From the NCBI GenBank assembly GCA_024635765.1, contig JAGXIE010000112.1:1-60242 (forward strand): a stretch of 60,242 nucleotides of DNA, given 5' to 3'. The position numbers and the translations under genes are program-made. The notes beneath the pieces are model-generated. The model ran no database searches. It saw only the letters and a list, made by a program, of their open reading frames with translations, and was not told where the DNA came from. How positions within the stretch are numbered: position 1 is the stretch's first letter; each line of letters starts with the position of its first letter. The stretch comes from Flavobacteriaceae bacterium. GTDB lineage: Bacteria > Bacteroidota > Bacteroidia > Flavobacteriales > Flavobacteriaceae. Shown in pieces: positions 27,019-37,164 of the stretch.

Positions 27019-28404
27019 ATGAAAAATTTAGTCTTAAATATCCTATTTACAATTTGTTCCCTTACTGTCATGACCTCTTGTGGTTCTGATGATGAAGGAA
27101 CTACCGTAAACAATCCATCCTATGAACAATATGGCGTGCCGTTCACTAACATGCCCAATAAGGAGGACGCAATAATCTATCAGGTTAATCTACGGGCGTT
27201 CAGCGAATCTGGCGATATCAATGGTGTTCGACAACGTTTAAGTCATATTCAGGAATTAGGGGCCAATGTCATTTACTTGATGCCGATATATCCTGTTGGG
27301 CAATTAAATTCAGTAGGCGAATTGGGTTCTCCTTATTCCGTGAAAGATTACAAATCGGTAAGTACGGAGTTTGGTACCTTGGAAGATTTACGGGCCCTAG
27401 TCGATGAAGCACATGCCATGAACATGGCTGTTATTCTAGACTGGGTGGCAAATCACACCTCTTGGGATAATGCTTGGATTTCAGAACATCCAGAATGGTA
27501 TCAACAAAACGAGAATGGTGAGATTATTGCGCCTCCTGGCACAGGATGGAATGATGTCGCACAATTGAATTTTGATAATGTAGAGCTTCGAAAAGCAATG
27601 ATTGATGCGATGTCTTATTGGGTCTTTAATGCAAATATTGATGGCTTCAGATGTGATTTTGCCGATGGGGTGCAACAAAGTTTTTGGTCGGAAGCGATTA
27701 GCACTTTAAAGTCTATCAAGAATCAAAAAATGTTGTTTTTAGCAGAAGGTACTCGCAGGAATCATTTTGAAGTTGGGTTTGATTACACGTTTGGATTTAA
27801 CTATTTTGATGCTCTTAAAAAGGTATTTTCTGAAGGTAAGCCAGCAACTTATATTCAGGATTCAAATGCAATTGAATATAATAATAATTATGACAATTCA
27901 AATCGTATTGTACGTTATACCTCAAACCATGATGTGAACATTACTGATGGTACTCCTTTAGAGTTATTCGGAGGAAAACCCGGTTCTTTGGCAACGTTTG
28001 TAGTGGCAGCGTATATGAAATCTGTTCCGATGATTTACAACGGACAGGAAATTGGTTATAACCAGAGAATCCCATTCTTTAACCATACACCTATTGATTG
28101 GAGTACAGCAGATGCTGATGTATTTGAAGCGTATAAACAGATTGTTGCTTTTAGAAAAAGCAGCGAAGCTATAAAGACAGGTACTTATAATGGATATAGT
28201 AGTGCTGCAGTAAGTGCTTTTACAATGGAATCTCCATCAGAAAAAGTGTTTGTTATGTCAAACCTGACCAACTCAAATGCAGCCTACATAGTACCAACTA
28301 CATTAGCATCAGGCACATGGACAAATGCCTTTACAGGGGAAAATGTCTCGTTAAATGGAACTTTGACTTTGAGTCCATATCAATATATGGTTTTAAAAAA
28401 TTAA
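27019..28404 (+). CDS. GH13 alpha-amylase family lipoprotein (SusG-like)
   Basis: 461 residues, lipobox TVMTSC at about residue 20. The GH13 regions are visible: region I DWVANHTS, region II GFRCDFADG with the nucleophile Asp (about 213), region III FLAEG with the acid/base Glu (about 242), and region IV YTSNHDVN with the transition-state Asp. It hydrolyses alpha-1,4-glucans at the cell surface. No extra binding module is fused, unlike Bacteroides SusG; the neighbouring SusE-like and T9SS proteins may supply binding. Confidence 0.95.
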   Translation: MKNLVLNILFTICSLTVMTSCGSDDEGTTVNNPSYEQYGVPFTNMPNKEDAIIYQVNLRAFSESGDINGVRQRLSHIQELGANVIYLMPIYPVGQLNSVGELGSPYSVKDYKSVSTEFGTLEDLRALVDEAHAMNMAVILDWVANHTSWDNAWISEHPEWYQQNENGEIIAPPGTGWNDVAQLNFDNVELRKAMIDAMSYWVFNANIDGFRCDFADGVQQSFWSEAISTLKSIKNQKMLFLAEGTRRNHFEVGFDYTFGFNYFDALKKVFSEGKPATYIQDSNAIEYNNNYDNSNRIVRYTSNHDVNITDGTPLELFGGKPGSLATFVVAAYMKSVPMIYNGQEIGYNQRIPFFNHTPIDWSTADADVFEAYKQIVAFRKSSEAIKTGTYNGYSSAAVSAFTMESPSEKVFVMSNLTNSNAAYIVPTTLASGTWTNAFTGENVSLNGTLTLSPYQYMVLKN

Positions 28405-28412
28405 GCAGATAA

Positions 28413-30599
<2,187 letters not shown>

Positions 30600-30656
30600 C
30601 ACCTTGTTAGCAGGGCGCTAACACTAAATTTATATTAATTAAATAATCTTCTTATT

Positions 30657-31916
30657 ATGAAAAAAATTACATTTTTACTTTTTTGTTTCTTGACGATATC
30701 GTTCGCTCAAGCGCAATTGACGTCCGTGGCCATAGTTGGTGACGGCGTTGGTGGATGGCCAGGCGAAGCTGGAAACCCGGGTCCAACAGATATTAATCAA
30801 ATGACTTCAACCGATGGAGTTAATTGGAGCATTGAAAATTTAACCGTCACGGCAGGTGCTGCTAAATTTCGCGGTAACAATTCTTGGGATTTACCTTTTA
30901 ATTGGGGCGGCTCATCTTTTCCTTCTGGAACTGGTACAGTCGATGGAGGTGGAATGCCTACAACTGCTGGAACATTTAACGTAACATTTAACAGCAATAC
31001 ATTCGCTTATAATTTTGTGTTAGTTACTGGTGGTGGTCTGGCGTCTGTTGCCATAGTTGGTGATGGCGCTGGAGGCTGGCCAGGTGATGCTGGAAATCCT
31101 GGTCCCGTGGATGTAAACCAAATGGGTACTGTTGATGGTGTCAATTGGACAATTTCTAATCTTGCGCTTACTGTAGGGTCGGTAAAATTCCGTGGTAATA
31201 ATTCATGGGATTTGCCATATAATTGGGGCGGTACAAATTTTCCATCGGGTACGGCTGTAGTTGATGGTGGAGGGATAGGAACTACTTCAGGAAATTATAA
31301 CGTAAGTTTTAATAGCGATACCTTTGTATATACTTTTGAATTGGTAGGTAGTGGTGCTAGCTCTATTGCCATTGTTGGTGATGGGGCAGGAGGTTGGCCC
31401 GGTGAAGCTGGGAACCCTGGCCCTGTGGACGTACATCAAATGACATCCACAGACGGAATAAATTGGACAATAAATAATCTTACTTTGACGGATGGTTCTG
31501 TAAAATTTAGAGGTAACAATTCATGGGATTTACCATATAATTGGGGTGGTTCTACTTTTCCATCAGGAACAGCTGTGATTGATGGAGGAGGAATTACTTC
31601 TGTTGCTGGAGAATACAATGTTACGTTTAATAGCTCTACTCGAGTCTATAACTTTGATGACGTATTAGGAATTGACGATAATGATTTTTCAACTTTTAAC
31701 ATTTATCCGAATCCAACGACCGACATTTTGAATATTAAATCTGATAATGAAATTTCTAACATAACGTTATTTGATTTAACTGGGAAAAAGGTATTTGACA
31801 CAAAAAATGTGGTTAACAATCAGGTTTATATAGGTAATCTATTACCTGGAATATATTTGATGAACATTCAGGATAGCAATGAAAATGGGGTCGTTAAAAA
31901 AGTGATTTTGAAATAA
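30657..31916 (+). CDS. T9SS-exported protein with three tandem carbohydrate-binding-like modules
   Basis: 419 residues. Signal peptide (SFAQAQ), then three near-identical modules of about 106 residues, each starting VAIVGDG.GGWPG.AGNPGP and containing KFRGNNSWDLP.NWGG. The C-terminus is a type IX secretion sorting domain (FNIYPNPTTDILNIKS ... GIYLMNIQ). The modules resemble the SusE/SusF-type starch-binding fold by pattern (KFRGNNSWD.. versus KFRLNNEWT in the SusE-like protein). No catalytic residues are seen, so it is probably a cell-surface or released starch-binding protein. Last gene of the locus; a terminator follows. Confidence 0.88.
   Translation: MKKITFLLFCFLTISFAQAQLTSVAIVGDGVGGWPGEAGNPGPTDINQMTSTDGVNWSIENLTVTAGAAKFRGNNSWDLPFNWGGSSFPSGTGTVDGGGMPTTAGTFNVTFNSNTFAYNFVLVTGGGLASVAIVGDGAGGWPGDAGNPGPVDVNQMGTVDGVNWTISNLALTVGSVKFRGNNSWDLPYNWGGTNFPSGTAVVDGGGIGTTSGNYNVSFNSDTFVYTFELVGSGASSIAIVGDGAGGWPGEAGNPGPVDVHQMTSTDGINWTINNLTLTDGSVKFRGNNSWDLPYNWGGSTFPSGTAVIDGGGITSVAGEYNVTFNSSTRVYNFDDVLGIDDNDFSTFNIYPNPTTDILNIKSDNEISNITLFDLTGKKVFDTKNVVNNQVYIGNLLPGIYLMNIQDSNENGVVKKVILK
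30729..31660 (+). repeat. Three tandem coding repeats, period about 320 bp
   Basis: The marker GCCATAGTTGG starts at 30729 and 31050 and its variant GCCATTGTTGG at 31368, spacings of 321 and 318 bp, all in frame. DNA identity between copies is high, so the array could expand or contract by recombination. Confidence 0.85.
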
Positions 31917-31979
31917 ATCTCATTTTGTAGATTCATATCTTTTTTTAAGTCTTTAAGTAATTAGCCAAATAATGACAAG

Positions 31980-32010
31980 TGGGTTTCAAGAAATTGAAAC
32001 CCATTTTATA
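31980..32010 (+). terminator. Intrinsic terminator ending the alpha-glucan operon
   Basis: TGGGTTTCAA (31980-31989) pairs with TTGAAACCCA (31994-32003), loop GAAA, followed by TTTTATAT. It lies 64 bases after the T9SS gene. Confidence 0.85.
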
Positions 32011-32042
32011 TATATTATTCTTAACTCTCAAAATTAGTAATA

Positions 32043-32562
32043 GTTGATACTTTTAATATTTATGATGAAATTCTTTTAAAAGGATTACAAGAGCAAAATA
32101 GAGCAGTAATAAGAACAAATTATTGGGAATTTATACACAAGTACAATTCATACACCTAAATACAATAGTAGATATCCACCTCATTTTGAGACCTTCAAAC
32201 CAGTCTGAAATAGTGTTGAGTTAGGCTCATCAGTTCGTATGGCAAAACCATTGTTTATTCAGATTATATTCTTTTCAGTTTAATTGATGATTTAAAACGA
32301 AAGAAAGTATACAATAGTACGAGGTTATTGGTGTCTGCACGGCGAATCTTTAGGGGAAAATAATTTATACATGCATGGAATACCAGCAGCATTTGCACCA
32401 AAAGAACAATTGGACATTCCATTTATTGTATGGCTGTCAGATGACTCAAATCAGCTTAAGCCTAATGAAACGTTATCACAAAATCATGTGTTTCATAGTC
32501 TCTTAAATTTTTTAGCGATAGACAGTCCTATTTATGACGAGAAGATGAATATTTTTGAATAA
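32043..32562 (+). pseudogene. Degenerate lipid A phosphoethanolamine transferase (EptA-like) C-terminal half
   Basis: Pieces of the sulfatase-fold catalytic domain can be read in shifting frames: NIYDEILLKGLQ, then HTPKYNSRYPPHFETFKP followed by stops, the remnant of YSDYILFSLIDDLK, then HGESLGENNLYMHGIPAAFAP and FIVWLSDDSNQ to a natural stop. In-frame stops and frameshifts break it and the N-terminal membrane half is absent. The ORF-track entry 32371-32562 is only its last piece. Confidence 0.8.
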
Positions 32563-32626
32563 TTGTCCTACCCAGCATATTATCTATAAAAAAGAAATCA
32601 CATCCATATAATTGATTGATTATTTT

Positions 32627-32634
32627 TAAATTTG
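32627..32634 (+). promoter_or_regulatory. -7 promoter box before the RteC-like gene
   Basis: TAAATTTG fits TAnnTTTG, about 100 bases upstream of the rteC-like start. A palindrome TTCGATTTTAAATCGAA (32641-32657) lies just downstream, near the expected transcription start. Confidence 0.45.
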
Positions 32635-32670
32635 ACAAGGTTCGATTTTAAATCGAATTAACGAATATAG

Positions 32671-32693
32671 CCCTCTCTTCAGAGGGTTTTTTT
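32671..32693 (+). terminator. Terminator hairpin in the rteC-like leader (possible attenuator)
   Basis: CCCTCT-CTTC-AGAGGG followed by seven T. It lies between the promoter box and the rteC-like start, so it would terminate leader transcripts unless read through. Confidence 0.7.
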
Positions 32694-32731
32694 ATGCTAT
32701 AAAATGATGAACCAACTAAAAATCCCTACGA

Positions 32732-33589
32732 ATGCAAAACACCCTAAACCAAATCATTACAGAGTACAAGACCGAAATTAAACCCTACGTAGAATCAGAC
32801 CTGTCCGACCTCAACAATTTAATTTCGGGTATCAACATTTCACAAGAGTATTTACATAGATTGCGTGATATTATTAAAGAAAAAGTATTCTCAACTCCTG
32901 AAGCTGAAATATTTTTCTTCAAAGTTCAAAAACCACTCATATATGGACATTTTAAATATTTTGTGAAGCTCCATAGATATGTATTAGAAAAACCTCAAGG
33001 CTCCATAAAAAAGCAGCGCATTTACATTGATGCCCTAATTGAAAAATTACAATGCAATAATTTAAAATACATTGATTTTGTGCGATACTATCGGCAATGT
33101 GATTCTCGACTCGACAAATATTATTTTGTTAGAGGTAAAGAAAATCTAAATCTCATTTCAGATACCTCCCATTATTACACCGACCCAGATTTTTCCACAA
33201 GCCACGACAATATGGTCGCACAAATCATTGCATTTGATATGCTTATTTATCACTACAAACAAGAGTTGAAACGTCTCCATAAATTACAAAACAATATAGA
33301 TTCAGATAATAACATTTCAATTCCTTTCAATGACCTTTCATGGACAGCTTCCAAAACTGATTTGGTTGAAATAATTTATGCATTACAAGCCTCTGGAGCG
33401 ATTCGAAATGGTGAAGCTGAAATTAAGAAGATATCCATAATTTTCGAGAAACTCTTCAACTTGGAATTAGGGAATGTCTATCGCACCTATTTAGAAATTA
33501 AAGAACGTAAAAAGGACAGAACAAGTTTTTTGACCCAGCTCAAAATAGCTTTGGAACGTAAGATGGATGACGATGACGAAAAGTATTAA
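32732..33589 (+). CDS. RteC-like regulatory protein
   Basis: 285 residues resembling RteC of Bacteroides conjugative transposons. In CTnDOT, RteC activates excision genes in response to RteA/B. Supporting stretches are the N-terminal helical part, the KVQKPLIYGHFKYFVKLHRY block, and the C-terminal helix-turn-helix-like DLVEIIYALQASGAIRNGEAEIKKI. Such genes are markers of integrative elements. It precedes the excisionase-like and replication-like genes, so it probably controls excision or replication of this island. Confidence 0.82.
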   Translation: MQNTLNQIITEYKTEIKPYVESDLSDLNNLISGINISQEYLHRLRDIIKEKVFSTPEAEIFFFKVQKPLIYGHFKYFVKLHRYVLEKPQGSIKKQRIYIDALIEKLQCNNLKYIDFVRYYRQCDSRLDKYYFVRGKENLNLISDTSHYYTDPDFSTSHDNMVAQIIAFDMLIYHYKQELKRLHKLQNNIDSDNNISIPFNDLSWTASKTDLVEIIYALQASGAIRNGEAEIKKISIIFEKLFNLELGNVYRTYLEIKERKKDRTSFLTQLKIALERKMDDDDEKY

Positions 33590-33645
33590 TGCATTGTATA
33601 TGACTATATATGCATATTTAATATGTTAAATTAATCCACAACCCA

Positions 33646-33754
33646 TTCCCAACTTGGGAATAAATACTATCAAACATCCACACATTTGTAAAACGAATGT
33701 CAAATCAACGCAAAGAAACTGCTTTTGAATTGTAAAAAATTCGGCAGTTTCTTT
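33646..33754. repeat. Two inverted repeats before the excisionase-like gene
   Basis: TTCCCAA-C-TTGGGAA at 33646-33660, and a perfect 11-bp inverted pair AAAGAAACTGC (33712-33722) / GCAGTTTCTTT (33744-33754). The second could be a terminator-like or regulatory hairpin in the leader of the 33774 gene. Confidence 0.55.
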
Positions 33755-33773
33755 CATTTAAAACCTTTTTAAC

Positions 33774-34049
33774 ATGGCAACACAAGTGCTTACCACAGAC
33801 GACCTTTATGAATTCAAAACGCAACTTTTTGAAGAGCTCAAAAAATTAATGGACAACAAGCCACAATCAGGTAAAAAAAAGTATCTCAAATCTTCAGAGG
33901 TAATGGAAATGTTGCAAGTGAGTCCAGGTACACTTCAAAATTTACGGATTAATGGCACCTTGCCATATTCCAAAATTGGTGGGATTATTTTCTACGATGC
34001 GGAAGAAATCAATCTCATCATGAAAGAAAATCGTATTGATAACCGATAA
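33774..34049 (+). CDS. Excisionase-type helix-turn-helix protein
   Basis: 91 residues. The C-terminal half (KYLKSSEVMEMLQVSPGTLQNLRINGTLPYSKIGGIIFYDAEEI) is a MerR/excisionase-like winged helix (HTH_17). The N-terminal part is a short helix. Proteins of this kind in Bacteroidota elements act as excision factors or as regulators of the following genes. It is followed after 58 bases by the replication-like pair. Confidence 0.85.
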   Translation: MATQVLTTDDLYEFKTQLFEELKKLMDNKPQSGKKKYLKSSEVMEMLQVSPGTLQNLRINGTLPYSKIGGIIFYDAEEINLIMKENRIDNR

Positions 34050-34107
34050 TTTCTATGGAGTTGAAAATCGCAGATTCAACTTGGCCAATCCCATCATATA
34101 AATAGCA

Positions 34108-34776
34108 ATGCCAGAAGTGAACTACATCACTCATCTCAATAATTTCTTTCTGAAATTATCGAAGGATACAAGATTAAATACAACACACGTCAGTATGTAT
34201 ATGGCATTGTTTAATTTTTGGAATCAAGCACGGTTTTCATCAGAGTTTTTTATTAATAGAAATGAGGTAATGACGCTTTCCAGAATAGGTTCAAAAGGTA
34301 CTTATCATAAATGCATCAAGGATTTAAGCGATTGGAAATACATAATTTATATGCCTTCTAAAAACCCTAACATCGGTAGCAAAATAAAGATGTACAATTT
34401 TAGTACAAGTAGCGAACAAGCAACGAACCAACAGCGAACCGAAATCGGTACAAGTGGTGAACAAGTATTGGGTCCTTATATAAACAATACCAAACAGAAA
34501 AAACAATCAAACGTTTTTAAACCGCAAAATAAAAAAGAGGTCAGTATTTTTTTTGAAGAAAACAAATGGCCAGCTGCGCAGTCCGAAAAGTTTTTCAGCC
34601 ACTACGAATCGGTAGGTTGGAAAAAAGGAAAATCCAAAATAGAAAATTGGAGAGCTGCTGCAGAAGGGTGGATGATTCAGTTTCGGGAAAACGAAGAAAA
34701 CAACGTAAGCGCACAAGTACAGAATAAGGACAACCTGCATACCAATAAAAACAAAAATTATAATCAACCATTGTGA
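34108..34776 (+). CDS. Replication initiator-like winged-helix protein (phage O-like)
   Basis: 222 residues. The N-terminal ~110 residues look like a winged-helix DNA-binding domain (FFINRNEVMTLSRIGSKGTYHKCIKDLSDWKYI). A low-complexity linker rich in N, Q and T follows. The C-terminal segment FFSHYESVGWKKGKSKIENWRAAAEGWM is the pattern seen at the C-terminus of phage and element replication organisers. It overlaps the next gene, a DnaC-like ATPase, by 4 bases. Together they look like an O/P-type replication module. Moderate confidence in the function. Confidence 0.7.
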   Translation: MPEVNYITHLNNFFLKLSKDTRLNTTHVSMYMALFNFWNQARFSSEFFINRNEVMTLSRIGSKGTYHKCIKDLSDWKYIIYMPSKNPNIGSKIKMYNFSTSSEQATNQQRTEIGTSGEQVLGPYINNTKQKKQSNVFKPQNKKEVSIFFEENKWPAAQSEKFFSHYESVGWKKGKSKIENWRAAAEGWMIQFRENEENNVSAQVQNKDNLHTNKNKNYNQPL

Positions 34777-35459
34777 TGAAACCAATACAAACCACATTCA
34801 ATCCAAACCAACCTCAAATTATCATTGAAGGTGCAGTGCAATATGAATTGGGAACGTTCGATGGCACAACAATTAACTATGATTTTAAAAAAATTCTAAT
34901 ATATCTCAATGCAAAAGGTAAATTGTTATTCGGCAAAAACTTTAAGATTTATGAAGAAGATGAGGTCATTTTGTACAAGTTGTGTATTTACTTTATTCGC
35001 GATTTCGATGCATGTGAAAAATTGGAAATTGACCTCAATAAGGGCATTCTATTATCGGGCCCTGTAGGTTGTGGAAAAACAAGCCTCATGAAATTACTAC
35101 GTCATATCGTGCCACATCAAAAACCTTATGAAGTGATTCCTGCAAGAAATATCGCATTTTCGTTTAACAATCTTGGCTATAAGACCATAGAAGAATATGG
35201 CAATAGTAGTTTTTATTGTTTTGACGATTTAGGTGTCGAAACAACCGGAAGACATTTTGGTAAAGATTGCAACGTTATGGGCGAAATTCTTTTATCTCGT
35301 TATGACCTATTTCTGAAAAACAAAATAAATACGCATGCAACAACCAATCTAAATGCTCAAGAATTAGAGGAAAGATATGGTAATCGTGTACGATCAAGAA
35401 TGCGACAATTATTCAATTTAATTGCTTTTGATGAAAAAAGTGTTGATAAACGAACTTAA
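34773..35459 (+). CDS. DnaC/IstB-like AAA ATPase (helicase loader-like)
   Basis: 228 residues. Walker A GPVGCGKTS around residue 97, Walker B FYCFDDLGVE around 150, and a sensor with THATTNLNAQELEERYGNRVRSRM typical of DnaC-like loaders (arginine finger region). It overlaps the initiator-like gene, which suggests coupled translation and direct partnership: the first protein binds the origin and this ATPase would load the host helicase. Confidence 0.82.
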   Translation: MMKPIQTTFNPNQPQIIIEGAVQYELGTFDGTTINYDFKKILIYLNAKGKLLFGKNFKIYEEDEVILYKLCIYFIRDFDACEKLEIDLNKGILLSGPVGCGKTSLMKLLRHIVPHQKPYEVIPARNIAFSFNNLGYKTIEEYGNSSFYCFDDLGVETTGRHFGKDCNVMGEILLSRYDLFLKNKINTHATTNLNAQELEERYGNRVRSRMRQLFNLIAFDEKSVDKRT

Positions 35460-35461
35460 TT

Positions 35462-35525
35462 ATTGTGTATTATAATAAACAATATGATAATATTTGCTAT
35501 ATTTGTGTATTATAATAAACAATAT
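35462..35525. promoter_or_regulatory. Twin palindromic operators and promoter of the HipBA-like pair
   Basis: A 23-bp sequence containing GTGTATTATAATAAAC occurs twice, at 35463-35485 and 35503-35525, exactly 40 bp apart. Each is a nearly perfect palindrome with one mismatched pair. The promoter box TATATTTG (35498-35505) overlaps the start of the second copy, and the hipB-like ATG is at 35527. This is the expected layout for autorepression by the antitoxin. Confidence 0.8.
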
Positions 35526-35526
35526 A

Positions 35527-35790
35527 ATGATTGATACGGTAACAATTAAAGATGTAAAAGTACAACTAGGAGAGCTCTGTAAGCAGAAAAGGCAAAGTTA
35601 CGAAATGTCACAAGAAAATCTCGCAGAAGCATTAGACTTGTCTAGATACACGATTCAAAAATTTGAAAATGGTAAAAATGCAACACTCGATACTGTACTA
35701 AAAATTGCAAATCATTTTGATTTATTAAACAATCTATATCAGGCTTTAAAAGATATAGAAAACACAAATGACATTAACTCCCTGTACTAA
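35527..35790 (+). CDS. HipB-like antitoxin / XRE-family repressor
   Basis: About 87 residues with a lambda-repressor-like helix-turn-helix (MSQENLAEALDLSRYTIQKFENGKNATLDTVLKIANHF). The ORF-track start (TTG at 35494) lies inside the operator and promoter region, so I choose ATG 35527 (MIDTVTIKDV). The stop is immediately followed by the HipA-like ATG with no gap. It should bind the twin palindromes upstream and neutralise the kinase. Confidence 0.9.
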   Translation: MIDTVTIKDVKVQLGELCKQKRQSYEMSQENLAEALDLSRYTIQKFENGKNATLDTVLKIANHFDLLNNLYQALKDIENTNDINSLY

Positions 35791-37059
35791 ATGGCAAAAA
35801 ACAATATCATAGAAGTCATTGTGTTCGGTCAAGAGATAGGAAAATTGGGGTACGATGTTGATAAACGCGCCTCTTTTTTCCAATACAATCCAGAGTTTTT
35901 AGAGTCAAATCAGTACACGAATTTATTTCCTTATATATTTAAACGTATAAAACCACTTCAAGTATTTAAACAGTTTGAAGGAGAAACATTCAGAGGCTTA
36001 CCACCAATGATAGCAGATTCATTGCCAGACATGTTCGGTAATATTATTTTCAAGGAATGGTTCGAAGCGAAAAATAAAGAATTTAAAAAAATCACACCCC
36101 TTGAGCAGCTTACCTATGTGTCTAATCGGGGTATGGGTGCAATAGAATACCATCCTATAGCCAAAATTCCAAAATCAACAACCATCAATATCGACGAAAT
36201 TGTAGAGATATTGAATAAAGTGTTGGACCTAAAAAACGCAACGGCTGAAGATGTATTAAATGATGCAGCCTTATTGAATATTTTTAAGATAGGAACCTCT
36301 GCAGGTGGTGCGCGGCCGAAAATATTAATTTCAGAGCATAAAGAAACAGGTCGCATAATTCCTGGCGATGTGGAATACAGTGATGCTTATAATCATTTTC
36401 TGGTCAAATTATGTATGAATGAGGAATGGGGCTACAACAAAGAAAAAATTGAATACGCCTACTATCAGTTGGCCCAAGAAGTGGGAATCGAAATGATGCC
36501 GTCAAAACTAATAGAGAACAAGCACTTTGCAACCTTACGTTATGACCGGCAAAATGGAGAAAAACAACACGTCCTAACGGCATCTGGCCTAACAGGATGG
36601 GATTTTAAAAAACCAGAAAATGCCACTTATGAAAATGTATTCAAATTAGCATTAGACCTCAAAGTGCCACATAGAGATATTCAAGAGCTTTTTAAAAGGA
36701 TGATATTTAATTTGGTGTTTGCCAACATAGACGACCATCTGAAAAACCATAGTTTCATATTTAATAAAGAAGCAGACACTTGGAGTTTAGCACCAGCCTA
36801 TGACTTGACCTATCCGTTAAATATTAATTTCAACTATAGCAATATAGCAAGGGCATTGTCCATTAATAATAAAAGGAATAATATCAATTTGACAGATGTA
36901 TTAACAATAGCTGAAGCGTATGCAATAAAAAATCCAAAAGGAATTATTAAAGATGTACAAAAGGCTACACAACTATGGGGTATTTTAACAAAACAATTAG
37001 ACATTCCAGTAAAAGTAAGTGAAGGTATTAAAAAAGAATTTTTAATACTTATAGAATGA
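35791..37059 (+). CDS. HipA-like Ser/Thr kinase toxin
   Basis: 422 residues, a full-length HipA. The N-terminal HipA domain (about 1-110) precedes the kinase core with the P-loop-like SAGGARPKILI (about 172-182), the catalytic NIDDHLKNHSF (about 313-323) and APAYDLT (about 331-337, equivalent to the DFG segment). The catalytic residues look intact. HipA of E. coli phosphorylates glutamyl-tRNA synthetase and induces dormancy; the target here is unknown. It sits between the replication module and the defence operon, so it may stabilise the island or act in phage defence. Confidence 0.92.
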   Translation: MAKNNIIEVIVFGQEIGKLGYDVDKRASFFQYNPEFLESNQYTNLFPYIFKRIKPLQVFKQFEGETFRGLPPMIADSLPDMFGNIIFKEWFEAKNKEFKKITPLEQLTYVSNRGMGAIEYHPIAKIPKSTTINIDEIVEILNKVLDLKNATAEDVLNDAALLNIFKIGTSAGGARPKILISEHKETGRIIPGDVEYSDAYNHFLVKLCMNEEWGYNKEKIEYAYYQLAQEVGIEMMPSKLIENKHFATLRYDRQNGEKQHVLTASGLTGWDFKKPENATYENVFKLALDLKVPHRDIQELFKRMIFNLVFANIDDHLKNHSFIFNKEADTWSLAPAYDLTYPLNINFNYSNIARALSINNKRNNINLTDVLTIAEAYAIKNPKGIIKDVQKATQLWGILTKQLDIPVKVSEGIKKEFLILIE

Positions 37060-37081
37060 ACTACTCTATCTATAAAAAATA

Positions 37082-37157
37082 CAGTATAACAATTATGTAA
37101 ATAAAAATTTGCACATTAAAATATTTTATGTATATTTGCAGTATAGCAATTATGTAA
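37082..37157 (+). promoter_or_regulatory. Promoter of the restriction/Pycsar operon with flanking direct repeats
   Basis: CAGTATAACAATTATGTAA at 37082-37100 recurs with one change at 37139-37157. Between them lies TATATTTG (37131-37138), a perfect TAnnTTTG box, 27 bases before the first gene. The two repeats are likely operators that bracket the promoter. Confidence 0.65.
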
Positions 37158-37164
37158 TTTATTT

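Noticed and set aside
30729-31660. Repeat array considered as CRISPR-like or transposon repeats
   Set aside because: The 320-bp period is in frame and encodes protein modules.
35494-35526. TTG start of the HipB-like ORF in the track
   Set aside because: It lies inside the promoter/operator; the ATG at 35527 matches the family N-terminus better.
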